Under the pieces are notes generated by a model. The model was not told where the DNA came from. It made no database searches and saw only the letters and a list, made by a program, of their open reading frames with translations. Made by a program: the position numbers and the translations under genes. DNA of 64,000 bases from Cherax quadricarinatus (taxonomy: Eukaryota; Arthropoda; Malacostraca; Decapoda; Parastacidae), in assembly GCF_038502225.1 (NCBI RefSeq), contig NC_091298.1, forward strand, positions 40,475,925-40,539,924. The letters are read 5' to 3'. Below are positions 13,803 through 23,235 of this stretch, in pieces; the first letter of the stretch is position 1, and every line of letters begins with the position of its first letter.

Positions 13803-14848
13803 GAAATATAAACACAAATGCAGTATAATGTGATCCTTTATTGACAACGTTTCACCCACGCAGTGGGCTTTTTCAAGTCACACACGGATCTACCTGGGGT
13901 TGGAAGGTACGGGAGTATTTATAGTTCAGAACGTTGAGGTCAGGTGAAGATTGCTGCATCAGATGAACTACCGGGTGGGGTTGTAGAGTCTTGGGTAGCT
14001 AGGCGGGGATATTGGACAAGTTGTGAGTAGACCTTCTGCAGTGTTCTATGTTCTTATGTGGGATAGCGATGAAGAAGTTTCTTGGCGAGTGGTTCAGCTA
14101 TGTTATAGAAGCCATTGTTCTGGTTGAAATTGTTGGTTATAGAGATAAACGATGATTCCAGGATTCTTCTGTATTGAGTGTTGTCTTCTGTGGCTATAAG
14201 TCTTGAGTTTCTGTAGTTAATTAAATGGTTGTGTGAATTGCGATGTTGTACACAGGCATTCCTTGTATCGTCAGTCCTGCTTGCATATTGGTGTTCTGAA
14301 ATACGTGTTTGGAGGTCTCTTGATGTTTCGCCCACGTATAATTTGTTGCAGTCATTACAAGGGATTATGTATACCCCTGCAGAGGATGGAGGCTTGTCCT
14401 GTCTACTACTGGTGATGTCCTTGATGGTCGTGGTTGTGGAGGTAGATACTTGGAATGATGTTTTGGCAAAGATGTTGGAAACATGTTTGGCAATGGAGTT
14501 GGTGGGAAGGACTATGTATCTCTTCTCGGCAGTGTCTTCTCTGGGTGTGTTGAAGATGTTTAATGCTCGCCGTCTGCAGTCTCTGATGAAGTGACGAGGA
14601 TAGTGGAGTTTGGAAAATACTTGTTCAATTATAGTGCATTCTTCCTCAAGGAACTCGTTGCTGCAGATTCTGAGTGCACGCAGGAAGAAGCCTATAATTA
14701 CACCACGTTTGGTTTTGGTGTCGTGGTGAGAGTAGAAGTGGAGAAGATCGTTTTGGTTGGTGGGTTTTCGATAGACTTTAAAAGGATCACATTATACTGC
14801 ATTTGTGTTTATATTTCCATTGTGTCGGTATTTTATACCATTTATTTC
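13803..14848 (-). mobile_element. Penelope-like element PLE-3, 5' truncated, inserted in CR1-A
   Basis: 1046-bp insertion bounded by the 13-bp duplication TAAGCTGAACATG. It carries an intact C-terminal Penelope frame (14782-14054), a 3' UTR (14053-13840) with CCCACGCAGTGGG, and a 39-bp exact inverted repeat: 13801-13839 is the reverse complement of 14781-14819. Inverted terminal copies are known for Penelope elements. The 3' UTR at about 14025-14056 contains a short CR1-like tail (CTGCAGTGTTC, then TGTTCTTATG). Confidence 0.85.
14054..14782 (-). CDS. Penelope C-terminal fragment with GIY-YIG endonuclease
   Basis: Open for about 242 codons with no internal stop, ending at the TAA 14056-14054. 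The upstream end is not a start codon: the frame enters from the inverted repeat at 14781, showing 5' truncation. Read in order: FKVYRKPTNQNDLLHFYSHH, GFFLRALRICSNEF (the segment between RT and nuclease, also seen in PLE-1 as FLRALRICSPEF), RDCRRRALNIF, KRYIVLPTNS, then the GIY-YIG domain GVYIIPCNDCNKLYVGETSR with LQTRISEHQYASR, and a tail FYNIAEPLAKKLLHRYPT. GVY and LYVG are the two half-motifs, followed by the conserved Arg; the CxxC before LYVG is usual in Penelope. With no RT it cannot move by itself. Confidence 0.85.
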   Translation of the reverse strand, partial: FKVYRKPTNQNDLLHFYSHHDTKTKRGVIIGFFLRALRICSNEFLEEECTIIEQVFSKLHYPRHFIRDCRRRALNIFNTPREDTAEKRYIVLPTNSIAKHVSNIFAKTSFQVSTSTTTTIKDITSSRQDKPPSSAGVYIIPCNDCNKLYVGETSRDLQTRISEHQYASRTDDTRNACVQHRNSHNHLINYRNSRLIATEDNTQYRRILESSFISITNNFNQNNGFYNIAEPLAKKLLHRYPT

Positions 14849-14861
14849 TAAGCTGAACATG
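14849..14861. repeat. Target-site duplication of PLE-3, right copy
   Basis: TAAGCTGAACATG, identical to 13790-13802. Confidence 0.85.
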
Positions 14862-15201
14862 TTGGTCAGTAAGGTTAACCTCTCCTCTTCTGATGCGCTT
14901 ATAAATTCCCCTTTTCTCCCCTAATAGGTGCTTTAACCAACTGTTAACCCATTTGGGATCGTTGTTATTAGACCTAATATCTCTCTGGGGAATGTATATA
15001 CTCTGGGCACGGTGTACATTATTAAGAAAAAAATCATAAAAGCAGATCCCTTCATAATCATAAGTATGATCATCGCCAATAAAATCATTAGCTAGATAGC
15101 CCCAATCAAGATTAGACAGATGTTCCCTAAGTCCATTATAGTCGGCAGAACGGAAATCAGGGATTTTTACTGTATTATCATTATTCTTGCATTCCCAGTT
15201 A
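14862..15201 (-). pseudogene. CR1-A ORF2 linker fragment (between PLE-3 and the SINE palindrome)
   Basis: The minus strand reads KIPDFRSADYNGLREHLSNL, then YIPQRDIRSNNNDPKWVNSW and GEKRGIYKRIRRGEV. This matches VPDFRLADFIGLKNYL and NREIRSNKNDPKWMNNRLKY of CR1-B. It is one continuous frame cut at both ends by insertions. Confidence 0.8.
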
Positions 15202-15215
15202 ATGCTAAAAGTGAC
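15202..15215. repeat. Target-site duplication of the SINE palindrome, left copy
   Basis: AATGCTAAAAGTGA; repeated at 16081-16094. The sequence belongs to CR1-A ORF2. Confidence 0.85.
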
Positions 15216-16080
15216 TCAAGAAATCGTAATGACACGATTGCAAACAAACCATACCCCCGGCCGGGATTGAACCCGCGGTCATAGAGTCTCAAAACTCCAG
15301 CCCGTCGCGTTAGCCACTAGACCAGCTAGCCACAAAAAGATTCATCCAACTAGGTATATTTCTACACCATAGGAAAGTTAGCACAGGCACCTCTGTGACC
15401 ACAAATGCAAGTTTTTACAGACGAATCTCCAGCTAGCGTGGCCGTGACGAACTCTAGCTCAAGTCCCTTCACTGCCGTCAACATGACTCAAGAAATCGTA
15501 ATGACACGATTGCAAACAAACCATACCCCCGGCCGGGATTGAACCCGCGGTCATAGAGTCTCAAAACTCCAGCCCGTCGCGTTAGGGACTTGAGCTAGAG
15601 TTCGTCACGGCCACGCTAGCTGGAGATTCGTCTGTAAAAACTTGCATTTGTGGTCACAGAGGTGCCTGTGCTAACCTTCCTATGGTGTAGAAATATACCT
15701 AGTTGGATGAATCTTTTTGTGGCTAGCTGGTCTAGTGGCTAACGCGACGGGCTGGAGTTTTGAGACTCTATGACCGCGGGTTCAATCCCGGCCGGGGGTA
15801 TGGTTTGTTTGCAATCGTGTCATTACGATTTCTTGAGTCATGTTGACGGCAGTGAAGGGACTTGAGCTAGAGTTCGTCACGGCCACGCTAGCTGGAGATT
15901 CGTCTGTAAAAACTTGCATTTGTGGTCACAGAGGTGCCTGTGCTAACCTTCCCATGGTGTAGAAATATACCTAGTTGGATGAATCTTTTTGTGGCTAGCT
16001 GGTCTAGTGGCTAACGCGACGGGCTGGAGTTTTGAGACTCTATGACCGCGGGTTCAATCCCGGCCGGGGGTATGGTTTGG
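15216..16080. mobile_element. Composite palindrome of tRNA-derived SINE units
   Basis: Four copies of a 272-bp unit: two in minus orientation (15216-15467; 15468-15584, truncated) followed by two in plus orientation (15585-15856; 15857-16080, truncated). Each unit has a tRNA-like core: GGCTAGCTGGTCTAGTGGC resembles an A box and GGGTTCAATCCC (for example 15778-15789) is a good B box. The unit copies are almost identical; one visible difference is CTTCCTATGG against CTTCCCATGG. The whole 865-bp block is flanked by a 14-bp duplication and interrupts the CR1-A endonuclease frame. The core does not fold as a convincing functional tRNA (mismatch in the T stem, poor acceptor stem), so SINE rather than tRNA gene. 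Confidence 0.85.
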
Positions 16081-16094
16081 AATGCTAAAAGTGA
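16081..16094. repeat. Target-site duplication of the SINE palindrome, right copy
   Basis: AATGCTAAAAGTGA, identical to 15202-15215. Confidence 0.85.
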
Positions 16095-16749
16095 TGGATT
16101 TGTGATCACTTGCGCCAAGCTCTTTAGTGATCTCCAGATTATTCACGAGTGTTTCCTTATTTGACAAGACTAGGTCTAGCAAATTATTACCCCTGGTAGG
16201 CTCTGTTATGCTATGCTTCAGAAAACAGTCCTGAACTGTTTCCATAAAGTCACTGGACTCTAGATTACCTGTCAAAGAATTCCAGTCAATTTGACTAAAG
16301 TTAAAGTCCCCTACTATGACTATGTTACTGTGTCCAGAAGCCCTAACAATTTCGTCCCAAAGAAGTCTCCCTCTATCGTGATCCAAGCCAGGAGGTCGGT
16401 ATATTACACCTAGAATTAGTTTTTCTTGACCCTCTACAAACTTTACCAAAACAGATTCTGTTACTGCTCCATCTATTTTTATACCTGTTTTTATGCAACA
16501 ATTAATGTTTTCTCGAACATATAATGCAACTCCTCCCCCCTTCCCATTACATCTATCCACATTGAACAACTTAAATCCCTGAATATTACACTCAGCAGTC
16601 ATATCCCGACTCTTTAAATCATACCACGTTTCAGTTAATGCAATGATATCAAAGTTCCCAGCACATGCTACCAAACGTAGTTCATTAATTTTATTTCTTG
16701 CACTTCGACTGTTAGCATAAAATATCATCATATGTTTTTTCTTCTGCAC
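16095..16749 (-). pseudogene. CR1-A ORF2, APE endonuclease domain
   Basis: Open minus-strand frame MIFYANSRSARNKINEL, IIALTETWYDL, GGGVALYVREN, ILGVIYRPPG, VIVGDFNFSQIDW, EPTRGNNLLDLVLS and ASDHKSITF. These are the ordered motifs of the apurinic-endonuclease-like domain of LINEs, with the Asn of NSRS, Glu of TETW, Asp-Asn of GDFN and Ser-Asp-His of SDHKS all present. This exonuclease-endonuclease-phosphatase fold nicks target DNA for target-primed reverse transcription. The domain itself looks undamaged, but the frame is interrupted immediately downstream by the SINE palindrome. The start at 16749 is only the first usable Met; CR1-B has a longer N-terminal lead. Confidence 0.85.
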
Positions 16750-16906
16750 ATTTTTCCTATTGATTTTTGTTTTTACACAATTTCTGAAGTTATCATTACC
16801 CAGAGTTCTCCATGACAGTTACTATTAAGATTCTTAATATCAGAGCATAAGTCAGTATATCCATACTCATTATTCATCATTTCTAAACCCATACCTCTAA
16901 CTAATC

Positions 16907-17634
16907 CTAGTTTAAAGTACTAACAACCCCCTCAACTGAGTTAGCAAGAAAACCCACACCTGCCCTGGATAAGTGAACCCCATCCCTGGCATACACGTCA
17001 TTTCGGCCATAGAAGTTGTCCCAGTTGTCAATGAATGGTACTGCATTATCCTTACAGTGTTTATCCAGCCAACAATTAATACCAATTGCTCTGGACAACC
17101 ATTCATTACCAACACCATGTCTATAGCTGTCCTGAACATACTAACTAAATCCTCACTTCTACGCTTGCCTACATCATTGCCTCCAGCACTGAGGCAAATA
17201 ATGGGATTGATTCCATTACCGTTCATGATGTTGTCAAGCTGGCTAACAATGTCCTCCATCCCAGCCCCAGGAAAGCAAACCCTCTGTCTCCTACTCCTGT
17301 CTTTCAAGCAGAATGCCCTATCCATGTATCTAACCTGGCTATCTCCAACAACAACAATATTCTTACCTTCCTTGTTGTCGTTCGTCGTGACGATCCCAGT
17401 AGTCGATTCACATTCATCGGGTAGCACCAAGAATGCATTGGAGGTTTACACAAGAGTTTCCACAGCAGTCTCTTTCTTCTTCATCGTTTCTGGCTTTCCA
17501 TTCTTCTTCTTGATCGTCAACTTCGTCCCCTGCTGTCCAGCCACTGACCACGATCCCTTTTTGACCTGAGGACTCGAAACAGGAGGACTACTACGAATCC
17601 TCTTGTTTTCCTCGGTCAATCGCCGTGAGGTCAC
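16907..17634 (-). pseudogene. CR1-A ORF1 with esterase-like domain, frameshifted
   Basis: Three minus-strand pieces: 17634-17446 (N-terminal basic segment, ends in a stop), 17430-about 17110 (DECESTTG, then VVVGDSQVRYMDRAF, VCFPGAG and ICLSAGGNDVGKRR), and 17098-16907 (SRAIGINCWLDKHC, FIDNWDNFYGR, YARDGVHLSRAG). GDSQ, GGND and DGVHLS correspond to blocks I, III and V of SGNH/GDSL hydrolases. A frameshift near 17100 and a stop near 17446 disable it. CR1-type LINEs with an ORF1 esterase are established in the literature; what the domain does in transposition is not settled. Confidence 0.82.
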
Positions 17635-17678
17635 AGACCCAGAGCTGCTTTGGGGATTAGCGTGGACGGTTACAAAGC

Positions 17679-18605
17679 ATGGCTTGCTTCTGCAGTGTTT
17701 TAAAAACTGAGGTTGGAGAGTTGAAGGAGGAGGTCTTGCTTCTCCAGGAGGAGATTAGGAGGCTGAAGGTCCACCTCAATGGGTCTGGGAGAGAGTGTGA
17801 GGTGGCTGGAGTTGTGGGGAATGAGACTTCTAGCAGTGAGGTGCAGTCTGTCTCTCGCTGTGAGGAGGCTGTAGTTGGGGAGGTAGCAACGGCTACCAGC
17901 AGTGAGGTGCAGCCCAGCACCTGCTACAAGTGGCGAGTTGTTCACAGTAATGGGAGGCGCATCAGAGTAAGGAAAGTTAAGAGTGAAGAGCTGAAGGTAG
18001 GAAATCGCTTCTCTGTTCTCCAGGATGAATGTACTTCAGTGGCCAGTGAAGGTAAGGGTACTACTGCCCCTGCTAATGAAGGTAAGCGCATTCTTGTGGT
18101 TGGTGACTCTCAGGTAAGATATATTGACCGTGCTTTTTGTAATAGGAATAAGAAGATGAGAGATAGAGTGTGCTTCCCTGGAGCTGGTGTTGGGGACATT
18201 GTCAACAGGCTGGATAATATCATGTCAGGTAATGGGAAAAAGCCCATTATCTGTCTCAGTGCTGGTGGAAATGATATTGGGAAGGGTAGGAGAGAAGAGC
18301 TGCTAGATAAGTACAGGTCAGCTATAGATTTCATTAAGTCTAAGGGAGGGATCCCAATCATATGTAGCATCTTGCCTAGAAGGGGAGTAGGAAATGAATG
18401 GTTGTCTAGGGCAATTGGTGTAAATTGCTGGCTAGACAGATACTGCAAGGAACTTGCAATCCCATTCATTGACAACTGGAACAACTTTTATGGCAAACAT
18501 GATATGTATGCAAGGGATGGGGTACATCTCTCTGGGGCAGGGGTGGTAGCACTTGCAGACTCGATTGAGAAGGCCATTGGTGAAATGCCTATGATTTTAA
18601 ACTGA
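17679..18605 (+). CDS. CR1-B ORF1: coiled coil plus SGNH/GDSL esterase-like domain
   Basis: Intact 308-codon frame starting at ATG 17679. Residues about 8-33 (LKTEVGELKEEVLLLQEEIR) form a likely coiled coil. The middle has the low-complexity GNRFSVLQDEC linker. From about residue 136 there is an esterase domain: RILVVGDSQVRYIDRAF with the GDS nucleophile block, VCFPGAG, CLSAGGNDIGKGR (block III GxND), then YARDGVHLSGAG carrying the DxxH pair of block V. All expected catalytic positions (Ser, Gly, Asn, Asp, His) are present, so the fold may be active; its substrate is unknown. The stop TGA (18603-18605) shares its last base with the ORF2 ATG. It could be slightly truncated at the N terminus, because the copy meets CR1-A about 40 bases upstream. 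Confidence 0.88.
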   Translation: MACFCSVLKTEVGELKEEVLLLQEEIRRLKVHLNGSGRECEVAGVVGNETSSSEVQSVSRCEEAVVGEVATATSSEVQPSTCYKWRVVHSNGRRIRVRKVKSEELKVGNRFSVLQDECTSVASEGKGTTAPANEGKRILVVGDSQVRYIDRAFCNRNKKMRDRVCFPGAGVGDIVNRLDNIMSGNGKKPIICLSAGGNDIGKGRREELLDKYRSAIDFIKSKGGIPIICSILPRRGVGNEWLSRAIGVNCWLDRYCKELAIPFIDNWNNFYGKHDMYARDGVHLSGAGVVALADSIEKAIGEMPMILN

Positions 18606-21538
18606 TGGAAGATAGAGGTATGGGTGTGTGTGGGAAACAAGCAGGTTGCAACACTAGGGTTGGAAACAGTAAATGTATAAAAGGCATTCAGCATGAAGTT
18701 ATAAATAAAGACAATAGAACAGGCCAGCAAACAAAGGGGGACAGCAGAGGGCAGCAAGGGACTAGCTCCCTTAAGGTTTACTATACTAATAGCAGGAGTG
18801 TTAGAAATAAGATAGATGAGCTAAGATTAATTGCAAGTGCAGGAAACATAGATATTATTGCTATAACAGAGACCTGGCTCAATCTGAAAGATAGAGAGAT
18901 GCCCTCTGAATGTCACATACAAGGCTATAAATTATTCCACACTGACAGGGTCAACAGGAAAGGTGGTGGAGTAGCGATGTATGTCAGAGACAATTTAAAT
19001 TGTTGTGTTAGACAAGATATTAAATTAGAAGCGTCAGCCACTGAATCTGTTTGGTTACAGCTTCTCGAGGGCCGAGAAAACTAATTTTGGGTGTGATTTA
19101 CAGGGCCCCAAATCTTGATAGGGAGTGCAGTAAACTTCTATGGGACGAAATTCGTAAGGCATCTACATACGAAAATGTTGTGCTAATGGGAGATTTCAAC
19201 TATAGACAGATTGACTGGAGCAATTTGACAGGAAATTTAGAGTCGGGTGACTTTCTTGATACGATCCAGGATTGTTTTTTAAAACAGTTTGTGACAGAGC
19301 CAACTAGGGGAAATAACCTCCTTGACTTGGTTCTTGCCAGTAGGGAAACGCTAATTAATAATCTTGAGGTTAATGATGAGCTTGGGGAGAGTGATCACAA
19401 ATCACTCAGTTTTAATATATCATGGAATTCCCCTAATAATGGCAATCAAGTCTCCGTCCCTGACTTTCGCTTGGCTGATTTCATAGGACTGAAAAATTAC
19501 TTAGGTGGGCTGAACTGGAATGACCTGACTAAGGGTCAGGTAGGTGGTGATGGTTGCCGATATGATGCTTTCCAGGGCATAGTTCTAGCTGCTCAGTCAA
19601 ATTATGTTCCAAATAGGGAAATCAGATCAAACAAAAATGATCCTAAATGGATGAACAATAGATTAAAATATCTGATTGGTCAAAAGAGAGGCATATATAG
19701 GCAAATCAAAAGAGGAGAGGCGCAATTAAGAAATCGATATATTCAGTTAAAGAGAGAAATAAAAAAGGGAATTAGAAAAGCAAAAAGAGATTATGAGGTT
19801 AAAGTTGCAAAAGAATCGAAGACTAACCCAAAAGGATTCTTTCAGGTATACAGAAGTAAGATCAGGGACAAGATAGGCCCACTCAAAAGTTCCTCGGGTC
19901 AGCTCACTGACAGTGATAAGGAAATGTGTAGAATTTTTAACACATACTTCCTCTCAGTTTTTACACAGGAGGATACCAGCGATATTCCAGTAATGATAAA
20001 TTATGTAGAACAGGACGATAATAAACTGTGCACTATTAGGGTCACAAGTGACATGGTCCTTAGGCAAATAGATAAATTAAAACCTAACAAATCCCCAGGC
20101 CCTGATGAACTGTATGCAAGGGTTCTAAAGGAATGTAAAGAGGAGCTTAGCACACCTTTGGCTAATCTTTTCAACATATCACTACAAACTGGCATGGTGG
20201 AAAATGGCAAATGTGATACCTATTTTCAAAACAGGTGACAGGTCCTTAGCTTCGAACTATAGACCAATAAGCCTAACCTCCATAGTGGGAAAATTTATGG
20301 AATCAATAATTGCCGAGGCAGTTCGTAGCCATCTTGAAAAGCATAAATTAATCAACGAATCTCAGCATGGTTTTACAAAGGGGCGTTCCTGCCTTACGAA
20401 TTTATTAAATTTTTTCACTAAGGTATTTGAGGAGGTAGATCATGGTAATGAATATGATATTGTGTATATGGACTTCAGTAAGGCTTTTGACAGGGTCCCA
20501 CATCAGAGACTATTGAGGAAAATTAAAGCACATGGAATAGGAGGAGAAATTTTTTCCTGGATAGAGGCATGGTTGACAAATAGGCAGCAGAGAGTTTGCA
20601 TAAATGGGGAGAAATCAGAGTGGGGAAGCGTCACGAGCGGTGTTCCACAGGGGTCAGTGTTGGGCCCCCTGCTGTTCACAATCTACATAAACGACATAGA
20701 TGAGGGCATAAAGAGCGACATCGGCAAGTTTGCCGATGACACCAAAATAGGCCGTCGAATTCATTCTGACGAAGACATTCGAGCACTCCAGGAAGATTTG
20801 AATAGACTGATGCAGTGGTCGGAGAAGTGGCAGATGCAGTTTAATATAGACAAATGCAAAGTTCTAAATGTTGGACAGGACAATAACCATGCCACATATA
20901 AACTAAATAATGTAGATCTTAATATTACGGATTGCGAAAAAGATTTAGGAGTTCTGGTTAGCAGTAATCTGAAACCAAGACAACAGTGCATAAGTGTTCG
21001 CAATAAAGCTAATAGAATCCTTGGCTTCATATCAAGAAGCATAAATAATAGGAGTCCTCAGGTTGTTCTTCAACTCTATACATCCTTGGTTAGGCCTCAT
21101 TTAGATTATGCTGCACAGTTTTGGTCACCGTATTACAGAATGGATATAAATTCTCTGGAAAATGTACAAAGGAGGATGACAAAGATGATCCCATGTATCA
21201 GAAACCTTCCCTATGAGGATAGACTAAGGGCCCTGAAACTGCACTCTCTAGAAAGACGTAGAATTAGGGGGGATATGATTGAGGTGTATAAATGGAAGAC
21301 AGGAATAAATAAAGGGGATGTAAATAGTGTGCTGAAAATATCTAGCCTAGACAGGACTCGCAGCAATGGTTTTAAGTTGGAAAAATTCAGATTCAGGAAG
21401 GATATAGGAAAGTACTGGTTTGGTAATAGAGTTGTGGATGAGTGGAACAAACTCCCAAGTACCGTTATAGAGGCCAGAACGTTGTGTAGCTTTAAAAATA
21501 GGTTGGATAAATACATGAGTAGATGTGGGTGGGTGTGA
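18605..21538 (+). pseudogene. CR1-B ORF2: APE endonuclease and reverse transcriptase, two frameshifts
   Basis: Starts at ATG 18605, in the TGATG that also ends ORF1. First frame to 19084: KVYYTNSRSVRNKIDEL, IIAITETWLNL and GGGVAMYVRDN (endonuclease). A one-base shift near 19080 leads to the second frame (to 20238): LILGVIYRAPN, MGDFNYRQIDW, NLLDLVLAS, SDHKSLSF, then the linker and NKSPGPDELYARVL. Another one-base shift at about 20205 leads to the third frame (to 21538): KMANVIPIFKTG, NYRPISLTS, YMDFSKAFDRVPHQRLL, GVPQGSVLGPLLF, FADDTK (20729-20746) and LVRPHLDYAAQFWSPYY. Total about 975 residues. Endonuclease and RT catalytic residues are intact, so only two small indels separate it from a full open frame. 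The VRPHLDYAAQFW stretch and octamer tail place it in the CR1 clade. Confidence 0.9.
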
Positions 21539-21715
21539 GTTAGACCTGATAGCTTGTGCTAACAGGTCGGTTGCCGTGTTCCTCCCTTAAGTCAATGTGA
21601 CCTGACCTGACTAGGTTGGGTGCTTTGGCTTAAGCCGGTAGGAGACTTGGACCTGCCTCGCATGGGCCAGTAGGCCTTCTGCAGTGTTCCTTCGTTCTTA
21701 TGTTCTTATGTTCTT
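21539..21715 (+). mobile_element. CR1-B 3' UTR and octamer tail
   Basis: Short 3' UTR (GCATGGGCCAGTAGGCCTTC, CTGCAGTGTTCC) ending in nearly three copies of TTCTTATG at about 21694-21716. CR1-clade LINEs characteristically end in such 8-bp tandem repeats rather than poly(A). The same tail occurs at 23139-23156 and, reversed, at 11622-11640 and about 22592. Confidence 0.85.
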
Positions 21716-22165
<450 letters not shown>

Positions 22166-22198
22166 TTAAAGCACAGTTAGCATTGCTGGCGGCGCCTT

Positions 22199-22345
22199 TC
22201 TTGTAGGGTTGGGTGGTCCTGTGGTATAAAGCGTCATGTAGTTCTCGCTTACCATCAGGCAGGCCAGTACAACATGGGTTCCAATTCTTAGCTAGCGCAG
22301 TGTTATTATAGATCAATACCACTCGTTCGTGGTTACAATAATATA

Positions 22346-22348
<3 letters not shown>
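22199..22348 (+). mobile_element. tRNA-derived SINE, copy 2
   Basis: Begins near TTTCTTGTAGGGTTGGG, has CATGTAGTTCTCGCTTACC, a degenerate B box (GGGTTCCAATTC), and the 3' body GATCAATACCACTCGTTCG, ending in (AT)n at 22349. The 3' body is shared with copy 3 at 23413-23539. Confidence 0.78.

Positions 22349-22420
<72 letters not shown>
22349..22420. repeat. (AT)n microsatellite
   Basis: AT repeat shared by two mobile-element ends: the 3' end of SINE copy 2 and the 3' end of the minus-strand LINE remnant that follows. Confidence 0.97.
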
Positions 22421-22422
<2 letters not shown>

Positions 22423-22585
22423 CAAGTCAGCCGTCTCCCACCGAGACAGGGTGACGCAAAAAAGAAAGAAAATCAATAGAAAGAAAAACCTTTCATCATT
22501 CAACACTTTTACCTCACTCATACATAATCACTGTCGTTGCAGAGGCTGTCAGATACGACAGTTCAGAAGTCCCTCCAAACTGTCA
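22421..22585 (-). mobile_element. RTE-like LINE 3' end remnant
   Basis: Read on the minus strand it ends GTCACCCTGTCTCGGTGGGA, then GACGGCTGACTTGTT before (AT)n. The layout parallels the 3' UTR of the LINE at 9498-9743 (CACCCTGCCTTGGTGGGA). No coding sequence is left. Confidence 0.6.
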
Positions 22586-22589
22586 ATGT

Positions 22590-23220
22590 AAAAACATAAG
22601 ATAGGAGGAACACTGCAGAAGGCCTGTTGGCCCATACTAGGCAGGTCCTTCACAATCCATCCCTCTAACAAAATATTTGCCCAACCCAGTTTTCAATGCT
22701 ACCCAAAAAATGAGCTTTGATATTTCTATTAACTCATTTGCAAGTCCCACTTAAATCCCACCCCTCTCACTCATGTATTTATCCAACCTAAATTTGAAAC
22801 TACTCAAAGGTTTAGGTTCAATAACCCTACTAGGTAGACTGTTCCACTCATCAACTACCCTATTTCCAAACTAATACTTTCCTATATCCTTTCTAAATCT
22901 AAACTTATCTAATTTGAGTTGTAGATGCGTGGAACAGTCTTCCCAGTGGGGTGACAGAGGCTAGGATCTTGGGTAGCTTTAAGAAAAGACTGGACAAATA
23001 CATGTATATGAGTGGGAGGGGCTGGGTTTGATTGGTGTCATGGGGTACGGGAGTTATTTCTTGGTTATCTTTAGGTAGAGGTCGTTTTGATAAGGATCTG
23101 CCTCGTATGGGCCAGTAGGCCTTCTGCAGTGTTCCTACATTCTTATGTTCTTATGAATCCATTATTGCGGGTTATCTCTTGGAGAGATATCCTCAAGACC
23201 TTATTCATATCCCCTTTATT
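22590..23220 (-). mobile_element. CR1 3' fragment interrupted by a second CR1 3' end
   Basis: Minus-strand CR1 3' UTR and end of ORF2 (22590-22915, continuing at 23153-23220) matching CR1-A 11622-12010 at high similarity; for example CTTATCTAATTTGA, then ATCCATTATTGCGGGTT. A plus-strand CR1 3' end sits between TTGA and ATCC of that sequence. Confidence 0.8.
22916..23152 (+). mobile_element. Nested CR1 3' end, strongly 5' truncated
   Basis: Starts with the last ORF2 codons (CGTGGAACAGTCTTCCC, then AAGACTGGACAAATACATG), has the 3' UTR block GGGCCAGTAGGCCTTCTGC, and ends in the octamer tail TTCTTATGTTCTTATG. It is inserted in the minus-strand CR1 fragment without a clear target-site duplication. 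Confidence 0.8.
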
Positions 23221-23235
23221 AACCCATATGACCAC

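Larger units (their letters stand above)
11622..17640 (-). mobile_element. CR1-A: CR1-clade LINE copy, broken up by nested insertions
   Basis: The minus-strand pieces read in element order: ORF1 esterase (17634-16907), ORF2 endonuclease (16749-16095), linker (15201-14862 and 13789-13540), RT (13214-11786), and 3' UTR to an octamer-like tail at 11622-11640 (CTTATGTTCTTAT on the minus strand). Every piece aligns by eye with the corresponding part of CR1-B at 17679-21715. Interruptions: the SINE palindrome 15216-16080, the Penelope insertion 13803-14848, and a second Penelope-derived fragment about 13215-13540, which replaces about 40 codons. Confidence 0.85.

Noticed and set aside
14229..14851. 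Plus-strand open frames of 60-121 codons
   Set aside because: They are antisense shadows of the Penelope GIY-YIG frame on the minus strand.
15721..15798. A functional tRNA gene with A and B boxes (and its copies near 15240, 15520 and 15990)
   Set aside because: Acceptor stem does not pair well, the T stem has a mismatch, and the sequence is part of a 272-bp repeated unit; a tRNA-derived SINE fits better.
16973..17569. A 198-codon plus-strand open frame
   Set aside because: It is antisense to CR1-A ORF1, whose esterase motifs read clearly on the minus strand.
17679..18605. A host esterase gene
   Set aside because: The coiled-coil plus SGNH layout, the directly overlapping endonuclease/RT frame and a second damaged copy in CR1-A show that it is CR1 ORF1.
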